Shown: positions 26,482-35,868, counted from the first letter of the stretch. The stretch is DNA of 64,000 nt from Schlesneria sp. DSM 10557 (GCF_041860085.1 NZ_CP124747.1:3162001-3226000), one strand, 5' to 3'. Translations and numbers: made by a program. Notes: generated by a model not told the origin, from the sequence alone.

Positions 26482-26636
26482 CATTCGATTTTTGCGGGAA
26501 TGATTGAAGAATTGGGTTGAATTGCTCGATTCGGGCTCGCACGCTTACAATATCGCCCCTCAACCGTCCAGAAAATCTTTCCAGTGTGCATGGATCGGAC
26601 GAGTTGTTTCATCCCGTGGATTGGAATTATCGCAGC

Positions 26637-28109
26637 ATGTCTCAGCATGATATCGGTCTGATCGGCCTGGCCGTGATGGGTCAGAATCTCGTTCTCAATA
26701 TGGCCAATAACGGTTTCTCCGTCGGGGTTTACAACCGAACGACCACGACCACGGATGAATTTGTCGGGGGTCTGAAAGACGAGCCCGCCGACAAGGTACA
26801 TGCCGGGACCGCCGATCGTATTAAGGGCTACCACACGCTCGAATCATTCGTGAGCAGCCTCAAGGCCCCCCGCCGGATCATGATCATGGTCAAGGCGGGT
26901 GCTCCCGTCGACGGCGTCATTGAACAGCTCAAACCCCTGCTCTCTCCCGGCGATATCATCATCGACGGCGGAAACTCGGACTTCGTCGACACCAACCGCC
27001 GCGACAAGGAACTGCGCGAAGCCGGCTTGCGGTTTATCGGAACCGGTGTTTCCGGCGGAGAAGAAGGAGCCCTCAAGGGCCCCAGCATCATGCCGGGGGG
27101 ACACCACGACGCCTGGCCGTTCGTCAAGGAAATCTTCCAGAAGATCTCGGCCAAGGTCGGCCCCAACAACGACATTCCCTGCTGCGACTGGGTCGGCGAC
27201 GCCGGTGCCGGCCATTACGTCAAGATGGTTCACAACGGGATCGAATACGGCGACATGCAGTTGATCTGCGAAGCCTATCAGATTCTCAAGAACGGCCTGG
27301 GGCTCACCAACGAAGAACTCTACCAGGTCTTCAAGACGTGGAATGAAGGGGAACTCGAAAGCTACCTGATCGAAATCACGCGTGACATCTTCACCGTGAA
27401 AGACAAAGAAACGGGTGAGTTCCTGGTCGACAAGATCCTCGACACGGCTCAGCAGAAGGGGACGGGCAAGTGGATGAGCCAGCACGCGCTGGATCTGGGT
27501 GTCCCCACCACTCTCATCACCGAAGCAGTCTACGCGCGTTGCCTGTCGGCTCAAAAGGACGCTCGCGTCCGTGCCAGCGCAATTCTCAAGGGTCCCGAAG
27601 ACGCCAAGTTCACGGGTGACAAGGCGCAGTTCATCGAAGATGTCCGCCAGGCCCTTTATGCCTCTAAGCTTTGCAGCTACGCCCAAGGCTATGTCCAGCT
27701 TGACGCTGCCGCGAAAGAGTTCGGCTGGAAGCTGAACAACGGCAACATCGCTCTCTTGTGGCGCGGCGGCTGCATCATCCGTTCTCGCTTCCTGGGCGAT
27801 ATCAAAGCCGCCTTCGACAAGAACCCCAATCTGGAAAACCTGCTGCTGGATGACTTCTTCCGCAACGCCGTCCAGAAGGCTCAGCCAAGCTGGCGTCGCG
27901 TCCTCTCGACCGCCGTCCAACTCGGTCTGCCGGTCCCCGTCTTCAGCGCCGCTTTGAACTACTTCGACGGCTACCGACAGGCCCGGCTTCCCGCCAACCT
28001 GCTGCAGGCCCAGCGTGACTACTTCGGGGCTCACACCTACGAGCGAACCGACAAACCACGCGGCCAAATGTTCCACTCGGAATGGATCCAGGAACGCGAG
28101 CTCAGCTAG
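26637..28109 (+). CDS. gnd: 6-phosphogluconate dehydrogenase, decarboxylating
   Basis: 490 residues, the normal length. It oxidises 6-phosphogluconate to ribulose 5-phosphate with NADP+ in the pentose phosphate pathway. The Rossmann start IGLIGLAVMGQNLVLNMANNGF with GLAVMG is clear, followed by IIDGGNSDFVDTNRRDKELR, TGVSGGEEGALKGPSIMPGG, HYVKMVHNGIEYGDMQ with the catalytic Lys and the family signature, LDKILDTAQQKGTGKW (here LVDKI), and a C-terminal YFGAHTYER. The ATG at 26637 begins the family N-terminus. Confidence 0.97.
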   Translation: MSQHDIGLIGLAVMGQNLVLNMANNGFSVGVYNRTTTTTDEFVGGLKDEPADKVHAGTADRIKGYHTLESFVSSLKAPRRIMIMVKAGAPVDGVIEQLKPLLSPGDIIIDGGNSDFVDTNRRDKELREAGLRFIGTGVSGGEEGALKGPSIMPGGHHDAWPFVKEIFQKISAKVGPNNDIPCCDWVGDAGAGHYVKMVHNGIEYGDMQLICEAYQILKNGLGLTNEELYQVFKTWNEGELESYLIEITRDIFTVKDKETGEFLVDKILDTAQQKGTGKWMSQHALDLGVPTTLITEAVYARCLSAQKDARVRASAILKGPEDAKFTGDKAQFIEDVRQALYASKLCSYAQGYVQLDAAAKEFGWKLNNGNIALLWRGGCIIRSRFLGDIKAAFDKNPNLENLLLDDFFRNAVQKAQPSWRRVLSTAVQLGLPVPVFSAALNYFDGYRQARLPANLLQAQRDYFGAHTYERTDKPRGQMFHSEWIQERELS

Positions 28110-28131
28110 TCCGGTCTGCGATCCAGTGAGA

Positions 28132-28536
28132 ACAACACAGCATGACCAGGGACGGTCATGCTGTCCGTTTTCCAGTACCAGACTTCGACAAGAACACGGC
28201 TTCTACGAAGACTTCGAAGCAGTAGCAGTCTGACGGATAGGTTCATCGTCCAGCCCCCTCAGTCGGAGTCGCGGAACAAGCGAAGATGCCACTGTATGAC
28301 CGTCCCCGGGCATGCAGTGCGCTTTCCGGCACCAGACATCGACAAGAACACGGCTTCTACGAAGACTTCGAAGCAGTGGCAGTCTGACGGATAGGTTCAT
28401 CGTCCAGCCCCCCTCAGTCGGAGTCGCGGATCAAGCGAAGATGCCACTGTATGACCGTCCCCGGGCATGCAGTGCGCTTTCCGGCACCAAAACTACGATA
28501 AGACACTGCTTCTGCGAAGACTTCGAAGCAGTGGCA
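28132..28536 (+). repeat. three tandem structured ~95-bp repeats (locus 1)
   Basis: Copies at about 28132-28229, 28287-28381 and 28442-28536, with a period of 155 bp. Copies 2 and 3 begin TGCCACTGTATGACCGTC and end in AGCAGTGGCA, so the ends are complementary. Inside are two hairpins: CACTGTATGACCG/CGGGCATGCAGTG with a 4-base loop, and CACTGCTTC/GAAGCAGTG in copy 3. The roughly 60-bp spacers between copies are nearly identical to each other but differ from those at locus 2 (50773-51176), where the same element lies in the reverse direction. No open frame explains it. Copy 1 is the most diverged at its left end. Confidence 0.88.
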
Positions 28537-28934
28537 TTCTGACCGTTCGTTTTGTCGGGACGATCAAGACAATCGCGCTGGGACTGGTTTTGCACACGCG
28601 AACGCGACAGGTGTGAATCCCTCATTGGAAAAAGTCTCCACTTCGTCCGTCCAGCTTGAGCCCCTGCTCTCAAGTGCTTACGCCACCGATCCCCGGCGCG
28701 AGGCCTTTTTGCAAACCGTTACGGGTTCCTGACCTCAACCCTTTCGACCACGCCGAAAGCCACAGGTTTCTCTTGATTTCAGGTTTGAATTCGCCTCTCG
28801 TATGGACGATTTGCCAATCGAATCGGTTAGCCCTCGCTACTCACATTTGACCACTAGGCTTCGCGCAGACGCCCGCATCCGCTACACCCCCTGAATTCAT
28901 CGTCATGTGTCGAGTGGTTCGGGAGCTCGTTTGG
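28537..28934. other. gene-free stretch after the repeat array
   Basis: About 400 bp between the repeats and the FemAB-like gene. No gene, repeat or convincing hairpin was seen. Confidence 0.5.
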
Positions 28935-30017
28935 ATGCGTTGCGACTTTATTGGGCCTGATTCAAGTTTGTGGGGTCGGTTTCTTGCCGACAGCACACAC
29001 GACTTCTATCACCTCCCCCAATACGTCGCATTAAGTGCCCAGGACCGGATGTGTGCCCCCAATGGTGACGGTACTCCGCTGGCCTTTCATGCTGAAGACG
29101 ACGACGGCCGTCGTTGTCTCATGACGTTCATCGTTCGCCCCGTCCCCGCATCGTACTCCGCCAACGAGCCACTCTTCGACGCCATCACTCCCTACGGCTA
29201 TGCCTGTCCCCTGGTCATCAGTCCCGACAAGGGACCCATCGAGCCCTTCCTGCAGCAGGCTATCAGCCGCCTGAAAGAGGGACTCACCGAGCGACGGATT
29301 ATTGCGGCTTTCTCGAGGTCACACCCGAATATTCCCCTGCCACTGGAACCGCTTCGCCAGATGGGGACGCTGGTCGAGCATGGTCAGACAGTCTCCATCG
29401 ACCTGACGCTGCCGCAGGAAGAACTCTGGCATCAGACGCGAGCCGGTCACCGCAGCGAGATCAATCGTGCGCGAAAAAAGGGATTCACCGTCGAGATTCA
29501 GTCGGACTGGCGAGACTTCGACGAGTTTTTCCGGGCCTATACCGAAACCATGCAGCGCGTTAACGCGAACGAGCACTATTTCTTCTCACGCGAGTATTTT
29601 GCGCAACTAAGGGCTTCCATCGGGGACGTGCTGCATCTGGCGATCTGCCACAAGGAGGGGGCGGTCACGTGTGGAGCACTGTTTTCGGAAGTCTGCGGTA
29701 TTGTCCAGTACCACCTGAGCGGAACGACCGAAGAATTCCACAGCCAGTACCCTACGAAAGTGATGCTCGATTCCGTCCGGACCTGGGCCAAAGAACGAGG
29801 CAATCACACCATGCATCTGGGGGGTGGCTACGGCGGATCTGAAGATTCTCTGTTCCAGTTCAAAGCGGGATTCTCACATCTTCGCTCACCGTTCTACACC
29901 TGGCGGCTGATCGCAGACCCCGTCACCTATCAAGACCTGTGCCGGCAGTGGGAAGCCCGAACCGGCAAGACGGCAAGTCCCCCCGACGCATTCTTTCCCG
30001 CCTATCGAGCACCGTGA
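28935..30017 (+). CDS. FemAB/GNAT-like acyltransferase
   Basis: 360 residues from an ATG at 28935, preceded by GGGAG. It looks like the two-domain FemAB/GNAT fold used for peptidoglycan cross-bridge aminoacylation and by exopolysaccharide-associated transferases. Visible features are YHLPQYVALSAQ near the N-terminus, HQTRAGHRSEINRARKKGF at the domain centre, LAICHKEGAVTCGALFSEVCGIVQYHLSGTTEE and a C-terminal HLGGGYGGSEDSLFQFKAGF, typical of the family's acyl-transfer domain. No signal peptide is seen. The substrate is unknown; nearby genes are not cell-wall genes. Confidence 0.8.
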   Translation: MRCDFIGPDSSLWGRFLADSTHDFYHLPQYVALSAQDRMCAPNGDGTPLAFHAEDDDGRRCLMTFIVRPVPASYSANEPLFDAITPYGYACPLVISPDKGPIEPFLQQAISRLKEGLTERRIIAAFSRSHPNIPLPLEPLRQMGTLVEHGQTVSIDLTLPQEELWHQTRAGHRSEINRARKKGFTVEIQSDWRDFDEFFRAYTETMQRVNANEHYFFSREYFAQLRASIGDVLHLAICHKEGAVTCGALFSEVCGIVQYHLSGTTEEFHSQYPTKVMLDSVRTWAKERGNHTMHLGGGYGGSEDSLFQFKAGFSHLRSPFYTWRLIADPVTYQDLCRQWEARTGKTASPPDAFFPAYRAP

Positions 30018-30158
30018 ACTCTTCTATTCACGCGAGTCGGCGGACGCTGGTTGAGTAGGCCCCGCGCTGGCAGTCCTTTGGGCGGTCCCTATCCCCGGTG
30101 AAATTGGTTCACCGTCTCGCCTCGGTCGTCACCAGAAAACGGTGCACACAGCTCAGTC

Positions 30159-30881
30159 TCAACGAGCCTCCGCAACGGCTCTGGCCAGGAAATCGATGAC
30201 TTTGGGGGCCATGGCGTTGGCGTAGTTCCACCCGTATCCGCCGTGAGTCGTGACGAAGTCGTCTTCGAACGCGATGCCCGTCGACGACAACTTGCTGGCC
30301 AGCGTGAGCACTCCGTCAAAGCAGTAGGGGTCGGCCGGATCGCATAGCAACAGTTGCCGCCGGGGGTAGTTCAGCGGATGCAGGTGCAGGATGGCTGTCC
30401 GCTGTCGTGCGGCTTCCGCATTCTCGAAAAGCGTGTCGAGCGACGTGCCATGTCCCCACCAGGTTTCGAAATCGATCTTCGGCGAGATCGCGACGACGGC
30501 AGGAAACTTCCGGGCGTGACGGTAAGCCAGTTGCAGAGCCCCCTGCCCACCCATCTCGACGCCGCAGACACCAATCCGCGGAGGTTCGATCTGCCATCGC
30601 TCCGCACAGTATTTCGGGATGTGTTCCGACAGGTAGTCCAGAGGACTGGTCAGCGGGTCGTAAGAGGGATAAACGACGTCGGTCCACCAGCAGTGCTCGC
30701 CAAGGGGGCTCAGTCCGATCAGATTGTGCTTGGCGAGTTCGTTCGAGTAGGCCGGATTGTCCTTGATCGTGACACCGTCGTAGCCGTGCAGAAACAGGAC
30801 AATCCCTGCGGGCTTGAGGTCCTCACCCGGCACAAAAACGTCGACGGACTTACCCGAAACCTGCGTCGTTGACCAACTCAT
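30159..30881 (-). CDS. esterase-D-like alpha/beta-hydrolase lacking the nucleophile Ser
   Basis: 240 residues from an ATG at 30881 (an in-frame start 15 bases upstream is possible). The esterase D/FrmB-like fold shows in IVLFLHGYDG, LSPLGEHCWWTD, GVCGVEMGGQGALQLAYRH, LLLCDPADPYCFDG and THGGYGWNYANAMAPKVIDFL. The nucleophile elbow, normally G-H-S-M-G-G, reads G-V-E-M-G-G, so the serine is a glutamate. The acid (Asp) and His positions are kept. Either it is not an esterase or it uses a different mechanism. The codon is a clear GAG on the coding strand. Confidence 0.8.
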   Translation of the reverse strand: MSWSTTQVSGKSVDVFVPGEDLKPAGIVLFLHGYDGVTIKDNPAYSNELAKHNLIGLSPLGEHCWWTDVVYPSYDPLTSPLDYLSEHIPKYCAERWQIEPPRIGVCGVEMGGQGALQLAYRHARKFPAVVAISPKIDFETWWGHGTSLDTLFENAEAARQRTAILHLHPLNYPRRQLLLCDPADPYCFDGVLTLASKLSSTGIAFEDDFVTTHGGYGWNYANAMAPKVIDFLARAVAEAR

Positions 30882-31050
30882 GAACGACTCCCGCAAGATT
30901 GCTTCGCCTGCCGACGATCTTCACAATGACTGAGCACATCCATCACGCGTCTGCCGGTCGCTTGTCCGCACCACCGTGATCGATCAAGCGGAAGACGAAC
31001 ACGCACGGCTGAATCACTGCACCCTGACTTTTGGGAATGAACGACGACGG

Positions 31051-31569
31051 ATGGTTACATTACTGACAGAGCAACAAATTGCCGAGCGAGTCGCAGAATT
31101 AGGGCGGAAATTCACGGAGATCTACCGAGGACGACCATTAACGGTTCTGGGCGTATTGAACGGCAGCGTCATTCTGGTCGCGGACCTCATTCGGGCGATC
31201 AACATTCCCCACCAGATCGGTTTTATTCGCGCGTCGAGTTATCGGGGCGAAACGACAGTCCCCGGTCAGCTAACCATCAGCACGGATCTGATGCCCATGA
31301 TCGAAGGACGCGATGTCCTGCTGGTGGACGATATCTTCGATACCGGGAAGACACTGGTCCGCCTGGTCGAGGAACTGAAGCGGCACCATCCTGCGAGCAT
31401 CGCTACGGCGGTCCTGCTGTGGAAAGAGGGACGCAGTTGTGTCGACATCACGCCCGACTTTCACGGCTTTCTGATTCCCGACGCGTTCGTCGTCGGATAC
31501 GGCCTGGATTACGACGACAACTACCGGCATCTGCCCCGCATCGAAGTTCTGGAACCTCACGACTTGTGA
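31051..31569 (+). CDS. hpt: hypoxanthine phosphoribosyltransferase
   Basis: 172 residues from an ATG at 31051. It salvages hypoxanthine or guanine with PRPP to make IMP or GMP. The PRPP-binding motif VLLVDDIFDTGKTL is clear, with VLNGSVILVADLIRAI upstream and the C-terminal PDAFVVGYGLDYDDNYRHLP loop typical of the family. The frame extends 25 codons upstream without family similarity, so the internal ATG is preferred. It is divergent from the esterase-like gene. Confidence 0.95.
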   Translation: MVTLLTEQQIAERVAELGRKFTEIYRGRPLTVLGVLNGSVILVADLIRAINIPHQIGFIRASSYRGETTVPGQLTISTDLMPMIEGRDVLLVDDIFDTGKTLVRLVEELKRHHPASIATAVLLWKEGRSCVDITPDFHGFLIPDAFVVGYGLDYDDNYRHLPRIEVLEPHDL

Positions 31570-31615
31570 TCCCCGTTGATCCGAATTGTCCTGCCGCGGG
31601 TTCGCGATCGATCGG

Positions 31616-31660
31616 GTTTCCCCCGATTCGATTTCCCCCGATTCGATTTCCCCGCGATCC
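31616..31660. repeat. 15-bp tandem repeat, about 3 copies
   Basis: The unit TTTCCCCCGATTCGA is repeated about three times, the last copy diverged, 50 bp after hpt. It is similar in style to the 15-bp repeats at 33768-33812. No gene is involved. Confidence 0.75.
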
Positions 31661-31785
31661 GATCTATGGGTGAACTCGGAATTTGTTGCTGTTCGCTGTT
31701 CGGGAATGAGGATAAAATTGCCTCACCGAAAACAAGGGACCTGACGGGGTTCGCGGTGGGTATTGAACGGACGGAGAAATGACCG

Positions 31786-33417
31786 ATGGACGCTGTTCGT
31801 CACACGCCGGACCCGCGAAGTCTCACTGCAACGTCCCTTCACGTGGCCTCGTCACGTTCACCCAGCCCCTGTCCCGCAAACAGGGCGTTGTCTCGCCATC
31901 GCATCAACCTCTGGTCCCTGCTCGGACTGCTCGTGATGGCCGCAGCGACCCCTGCTGGCGTTGCGGCGGCGGAAACGGTCTGGACCGTCGAGAAACTGAA
32001 CGACACGAAGCCATGGGACAGATTCCTGGACTCTCCTTTGGCGATTCGCGTCGAAGGGAGAGTCGGTGGGTTCGGCGGTGGTCAACTTCGACTGCTGCGG
32101 TGTGATGCCAAGTTCATTGTCGATAGTCAGAAGCTGCGGAACGTCATTCCGAAAAGCACGATCGAACTCACAGGACGCTTTCGCAAGGTCGACTCCAAGC
32201 TGGAATTTGCCGTTGAAGAGCTTCGCGTGGTTCCCGGCTATGTCGAACAGTTCGAATCCCGTGCCGCACGACTGAAACGCGCCACCTCTGCCGAATGGAA
32301 TGAGTTGGGAGACTGGATCGCCGCCCTCGGTCGCTTCTACGAAGATGCAGACCTGCTGAAAAAAGGGGACGAAGCCTATCTCAAGGCGATCGAGACTGAC
32401 CACGCCAGCCTGAAACCGGATGATGCCGCAGGACGATTCGAACTGGCGACCAAAGTTGACGAACGGAAACTGCCACCCCGCCGCAAAATGGAACTGCTGC
32501 ACGAAGGGCTGCAGATTCAATGGCAGACCATGCAGAAGGCCACCCCCGTCGATCTGGCCGCATGGCAGGACTTTACCGAGAAACTGGGGGACCCGCTTCC
32601 CGGCACGACCACTCCTCTGACCAGTCCCAATCGAGACCTGCAAAAGCGATATGAACTCGACCCGGTGGCCACCTACCGCAAAGCAACGGATGAGCAGAGA
32701 ATCCAGCTACACCGCTTCTTCTTCATCTCCGCCACCCGCAAACGACTGCTGCACGACGCGTCACTCGATGGGCGTGATGGCGAACGAATCGCGGACCAGA
32801 TCCTCGAGTTGATTCCCGAAGAATCCGAACTGGCAGAAGTCCATCGCCGACAGAGTCTGGCGTATCGGGTGCTTCACGTCGAATCGGCGACCCGATCCGA
32901 GATCGAAGATCTCGCCACCCAGCTTCGCGAGAGAAAGCAGCAGGAAACGGCGGATCAGGCGTTGCTCAAATGGGTCAAATCGCACGAATTGCGGTTGAAG
33001 GGGGATGGAATTGTCGGCCTGCTGCAACTGTCCGAAGAGTACCTCACGCTGCTTCGGAAGGAAGCTGAAGCCGTGGAATACCTGTCCGACGCATACCGGA
33101 TTGACCCCGGATACGAAGAAGTGAAATCACGCCTCGCCGCCTTGGGCTACGAATGGCGGAACAGTCGCTGGGTCAAGTCCGTACCGGGAAGGCCTGCCGG
33201 CGTTACGACACCCGAGGCCTCACCCACAGGGATCTATCTCGGCATGACCTCAACCGCTCTTCGCGAGATGCTGGGTGAGCCACGTTCACTGACGCGAGCA
33301 ATTACCTCGCGGGGAATCACCGAAGTCTGGAGCTACGGTCCCCCCGGAAATTCGCGTCTGGTGATTCGACTGGAAAAGAAAAGCAACAGCCAGGAACCCA
33401 AGGTGACGAATTTTTAA
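31786..33417 (+). CDS. secreted or membrane-anchored protein with helical repeats, unknown
   Basis: 543 residues. A hydrophobic segment at about 41-63 (INLWSLLGLLVMAAATPAGVAAA) after a long basic N-terminus looks like a signal peptide, and the ATG at 31786 gives an unusually long leader. The middle is mostly helical and reads like TPR-type repeats (ALGRFYEDADLLKKGDEAYLKAIE, VEYLSDAYRIDPGYEEVKSRLAALGYEWRN). The C-terminus has GIYLGMTSTALREMLGEPRSLTRAITSRGI, a bacterial SmpA/OmlA-like pattern. The function is unknown; the layout suggests an envelope assembly or scaffold protein. Confidence 0.7.
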   Translation: MDAVRHTPDPRSLTATSLHVASSRSPSPCPANRALSRHRINLWSLLGLLVMAAATPAGVAAAETVWTVEKLNDTKPWDRFLDSPLAIRVEGRVGGFGGGQLRLLRCDAKFIVDSQKLRNVIPKSTIELTGRFRKVDSKLEFAVEELRVVPGYVEQFESRAARLKRATSAEWNELGDWIAALGRFYEDADLLKKGDEAYLKAIETDHASLKPDDAAGRFELATKVDERKLPPRRKMELLHEGLQIQWQTMQKATPVDLAAWQDFTEKLGDPLPGTTTPLTSPNRDLQKRYELDPVATYRKATDEQRIQLHRFFFISATRKRLLHDASLDGRDGERIADQILELIPEESELAEVHRRQSLAYRVLHVESATRSEIEDLATQLRERKQQETADQALLKWVKSHELRLKGDGIVGLLQLSEEYLTLLRKEAEAVEYLSDAYRIDPGYEEVKSRLAALGYEWRNSRWVKSVPGRPAGVTTPEASPTGIYLGMTSTALREMLGEPRSLTRAITSRGITEVWSYGPPGNSRLVIRLEKKSNSQEPKVTNF

Positions 33418-33473
33418 ATTACCGACAACGGCACACTGCCGGGTCCAGACTCAGGTCCAGGTCCAGTCCCAGC

Positions 33474-33534
33474 GGGTAGCCACGGTTGACGCGTCTTCGC
33501 GGCTACCGTGGCGGCGACAGCCGCAAGAGGTTTT
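33474..33534 (+). repeat. REP-like intergenic repeat, copy C
   Basis: Reads GGGTAGCCACGGTTGACGCG, then TCTTCGC, GGCTACCGTGG, CGGCGACAGCCG and CAAGAGGTTTT. It has GGTAGCC/GGCTACC arms and a CGGC-GACA-GCCG hairpin, and matches copies A and B 15 kb away. Confidence 0.75.
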
Positions 33535-33767
33535 CCTCCACTCAATCGCCCCTCCCGCCGAGAGGTCCGCCATTCACCGTTCGCGCGATCACACAAATCC
33601 CTGTCCGGGCTCAAGAATCTGCCTGATTGTTGAGAATTGCATAAATATCCCCCTGCGATCCTTCACTTCGACGGCAGTCTCAAGGAGACCACGGCGTTCT
33701 CAAGTAAAGTCATCGAGGGTCCACGCCCCGACGGAAACAACCAGACGTGATCCTGCCCCCCCCCCCC

Positions 33768-33812
33768 TTTCCCGGCGTTTCCTTTCCCGGCGTTTCCTTT
33801 CTCGACGTTTCC
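33768..33812. repeat. 15-bp tandem repeat beside a poly-C run
   Basis: Three units of a CCTTTCCCGGCGTTT type, the third changed, follow a run of about ten C bases starting near 33756. Such runs are prone to slippage. It lies about 170 bp upstream of the DUF1501 start. Confidence 0.75.
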
Positions 33813-33980
33813 ATGATCGACGGTGACAGAGACTGGGAACAAGGTGCGTCGGTATACTCCACGGGCCCCCGTCGTCACAATTTGAACAGGCGTTCCCGCT
33901 GGACTCGAACCGATTACAATGAGTCGCCCGTGCGAGTCGGCGCGCTTCGTCCGTCAAGAAACAACGAAAGGTGATTGTGA

Positions 33981-35438
33981 ATGCCTCAGCCAATCGATCG
34001 TCGTGACTTCCTGTCGTGGTCGACGCATGGGCTGACCTCAACGGCTGTCTGGCATGTTCTCAATCAGAACCAGCGTGCCGGGGCCGCGACAGTGACGGGA
34101 GAAGCCCATGACCCGCCACCGCACCTTCCCCCCAAGTCCAAACGAGTCATCCATCTCTACATGTGTGGGGGACTGAGTCACCTCGATTCGTTCGACTACA
34201 AACCCGCACTGGAGAAATATCACGGTCAGCCGCTCCCCTCGTCCGAAAAACCCGAAACGTTCTTCGGGAAGGTCGGTCCGCTGCGGAAGAACGACTGGAA
34301 CTTTCAGCGGCGCGGCGAAAGTGGACTGTGGGTGTCGGAACTGTTTCCTCACATTGCTGAAGTGGCGGATGAACTGACCGTCATTCGCAGCATGGTCGCG
34401 GACTCGGCCAATCATACCCCGGCCACCTTCCAGGCCAACACCGGCTTTCGTTTGAATGGCTTCCCCGTGCTGGGCTCGTGGCTCTCGTACGGCCTGGGCT
34501 GCGAAACCGATGAACTTCCCGCTTACGTCGTCTTGCCGGATCCACGCGGACTTCCGGCGGGGGGAACGATCAACTGGTCGAACGGGTTTCTTCCAGCTCG
34601 CTATCAGGGGGTCGCGTTCCGGACCAAAGGGCAGCCGATCGACGATCTGTTTCCTGCGACCCCGGCAGGAAGTGAGACTCCCCGCTCGTCCTCGGCCAGC
34701 AGCGAAGCGAAAACGCGAGAGTTCATCGCGGCACTCAATCGACACCACCAGCAGACCAGGCCCGAATCCGATCTGGTCGCGCGCATGAAAAGTTATGAAC
34801 TTGCCGCGAAGATGCAGCTCTCTGTTCCTCATGTCACCGATCTGGCCGGGGAAACCGCACAGACGCAATCCGACTACGGACTGGATCGCGAAGAAACGAA
34901 AGACTTTGGACGAAGCTGTCTCCTGGCCCGCCGACTGCTGGAACAGGGGGTCCGATTCGTACAGCTATTTGCCGGTGGCTCATTTGGTTCGCCCCGGATC
35001 AACTGGGACGGACATGAAAGTGTGAAGGAAAACCACTCACAGGAAGCCCTTCGCGTTGATCAGCCGATTGCGGCCCTGCTGCGGGATCTGCGTCAACGGG
35101 GGATGCTCGACGACACCCTGGTCGTATTCACCACCGAATTCGGACGGACTCCCTTTACCCAGTCCGAAGCGAGTATCCTTGGGGCCGGCCGTGATCATAA
35201 CATGTATGGCTTCAGCGTCTGGATGGCCGGGGGTGGACTGAAGCCGGGGATCAGTTACGGAGCCACTGACGAGGTGGGCTGGAAATCCGTCGATCGACCC
35301 GTGACGTGGCCCGATTTCCATGCCACACTACTGCATCTGCTGGGGATCGATCACGAACGGTTAACTTACTATCACAACGGAATTGAACGACGACTGACGA
35401 ATGTCCATGGGGAAGTGATCCATGACATCCTGAGCTGA
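33981..35438 (+). CDS. DUF1501 protein with Tat-like signal
   Basis: 485 residues. The N-terminus MPQPIDRRDFLSWS has the twin-arginine-type pattern common to DUF1501 proteins. The body has the family's sulfatase-like motifs: HLYMCGGLSHLDSFDYKPAL, VIRSMVADSANHTPATFQANTG, GSWLSYGLG, LLEQGVRFVQLFAGG, DDTLVVFTTEFGRTPF and GRDHNMYGFSVWMAGGGLK. These proteins are probably exported and may cleave sulfate or phosphate esters; no activity has been settled that I know of. It usually pairs with a DUF1549/1553 protein, but here it has no such neighbour. Confidence 0.93.
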   Translation: MPQPIDRRDFLSWSTHGLTSTAVWHVLNQNQRAGAATVTGEAHDPPPHLPPKSKRVIHLYMCGGLSHLDSFDYKPALEKYHGQPLPSSEKPETFFGKVGPLRKNDWNFQRRGESGLWVSELFPHIAEVADELTVIRSMVADSANHTPATFQANTGFRLNGFPVLGSWLSYGLGCETDELPAYVVLPDPRGLPAGGTINWSNGFLPARYQGVAFRTKGQPIDDLFPATPAGSETPRSSSASSEAKTREFIAALNRHHQQTRPESDLVARMKSYELAAKMQLSVPHVTDLAGETAQTQSDYGLDREETKDFGRSCLLARRLLEQGVRFVQLFAGGSFGSPRINWDGHESVKENHSQEALRVDQPIAALLRDLRQRGMLDDTLVVFTTEFGRTPFTQSEASILGAGRDHNMYGFSVWMAGGGLKPGISYGATDEVGWKSVDRPVTWPDFHATLLHLLGIDHERLTYYHNGIERRLTNVHGEVIHDILS

Positions 35439-35514
35439 CGAGGGGCCCCGGCCACCCGATCGACCAGTCGTCGATCATGACTCCATCACGCATAACGGAA
35501 ACGCGGACGGTTCT

Positions 35515-35868
35515 ATGGCGAAGTGCGAACTTGGATATCTTTGCGAAGTCTGTGGAGCGGAAGTCGAAGACATCACGCAAAGCGACCTGTATCTCCGGTA
35601 CATCCTCGGTGAAGTGGAGGCCCGTTATCTGATGACGGCCAAAGAACGGCACTTGCGCTGTAACCCCGTCGCAGCTCAGTTCATCGTCGATCCCGAATTT
35701 GAACCGGTCAGCGTGGAAGGACCATTCGACAAGCGACTGCTCGACCCGGCCGAAGTGACCAATCGGGAAGAACGAACGACGCGCGCCTGGCGACGCCTTC
35801 AAGAGGTGCGCAGCCTGGGAATCCCGATCAGCGAATACCCCCTGGACCGGATGGAAGAATCACCATGA
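35515..35868 (+). CDS. small planctomycete protein with CxxC motif
   Basis: 117 residues. CEVCGAEVEDITQSDLYLRYILGEVE holds a C-x-x-C near the N-terminus, with further Cys at positions 4 and 49 (MAKCELG, HLRCNP), so a metal site is possible. The rest is charged and probably soluble. I recall similar short proteins in planctomycetes but no function. It lies 76 bp after the DUF1501 stop and ends 217 bp before the sigma-factor gene. Confidence 0.7.
   Translation: MAKCELGYLCEVCGAEVEDITQSDLYLRYILGEVEARYLMTAKERHLRCNPVAAQFIVDPEFEPVSVEGPFDKRLLDPAEVTNREERTTRAWRRLQEVRSLGIPISEYPLDRMEESP

Larger units (their letters stand above)
33418..33980. other. 563-bp gene-free region with repeats
   Basis: Holds REP-like copy C (33474-33534) and a run of C bases followed by 15-bp repeats (33768-33812). 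Short frames here are low-complexity. It lies between two plus-strand genes and may hold the promoter of the DUF1501 gene. Confidence 0.6.

Noticed and set aside
26844-28076. 410-codon minus-strand frame
   Set aside because: Antisense shadow of gnd.
28132-28536. CRISPR array
   Set aside because: Repeats are ~95 bp, far too long, and the spacers are nearly identical to each other; no cas genes.
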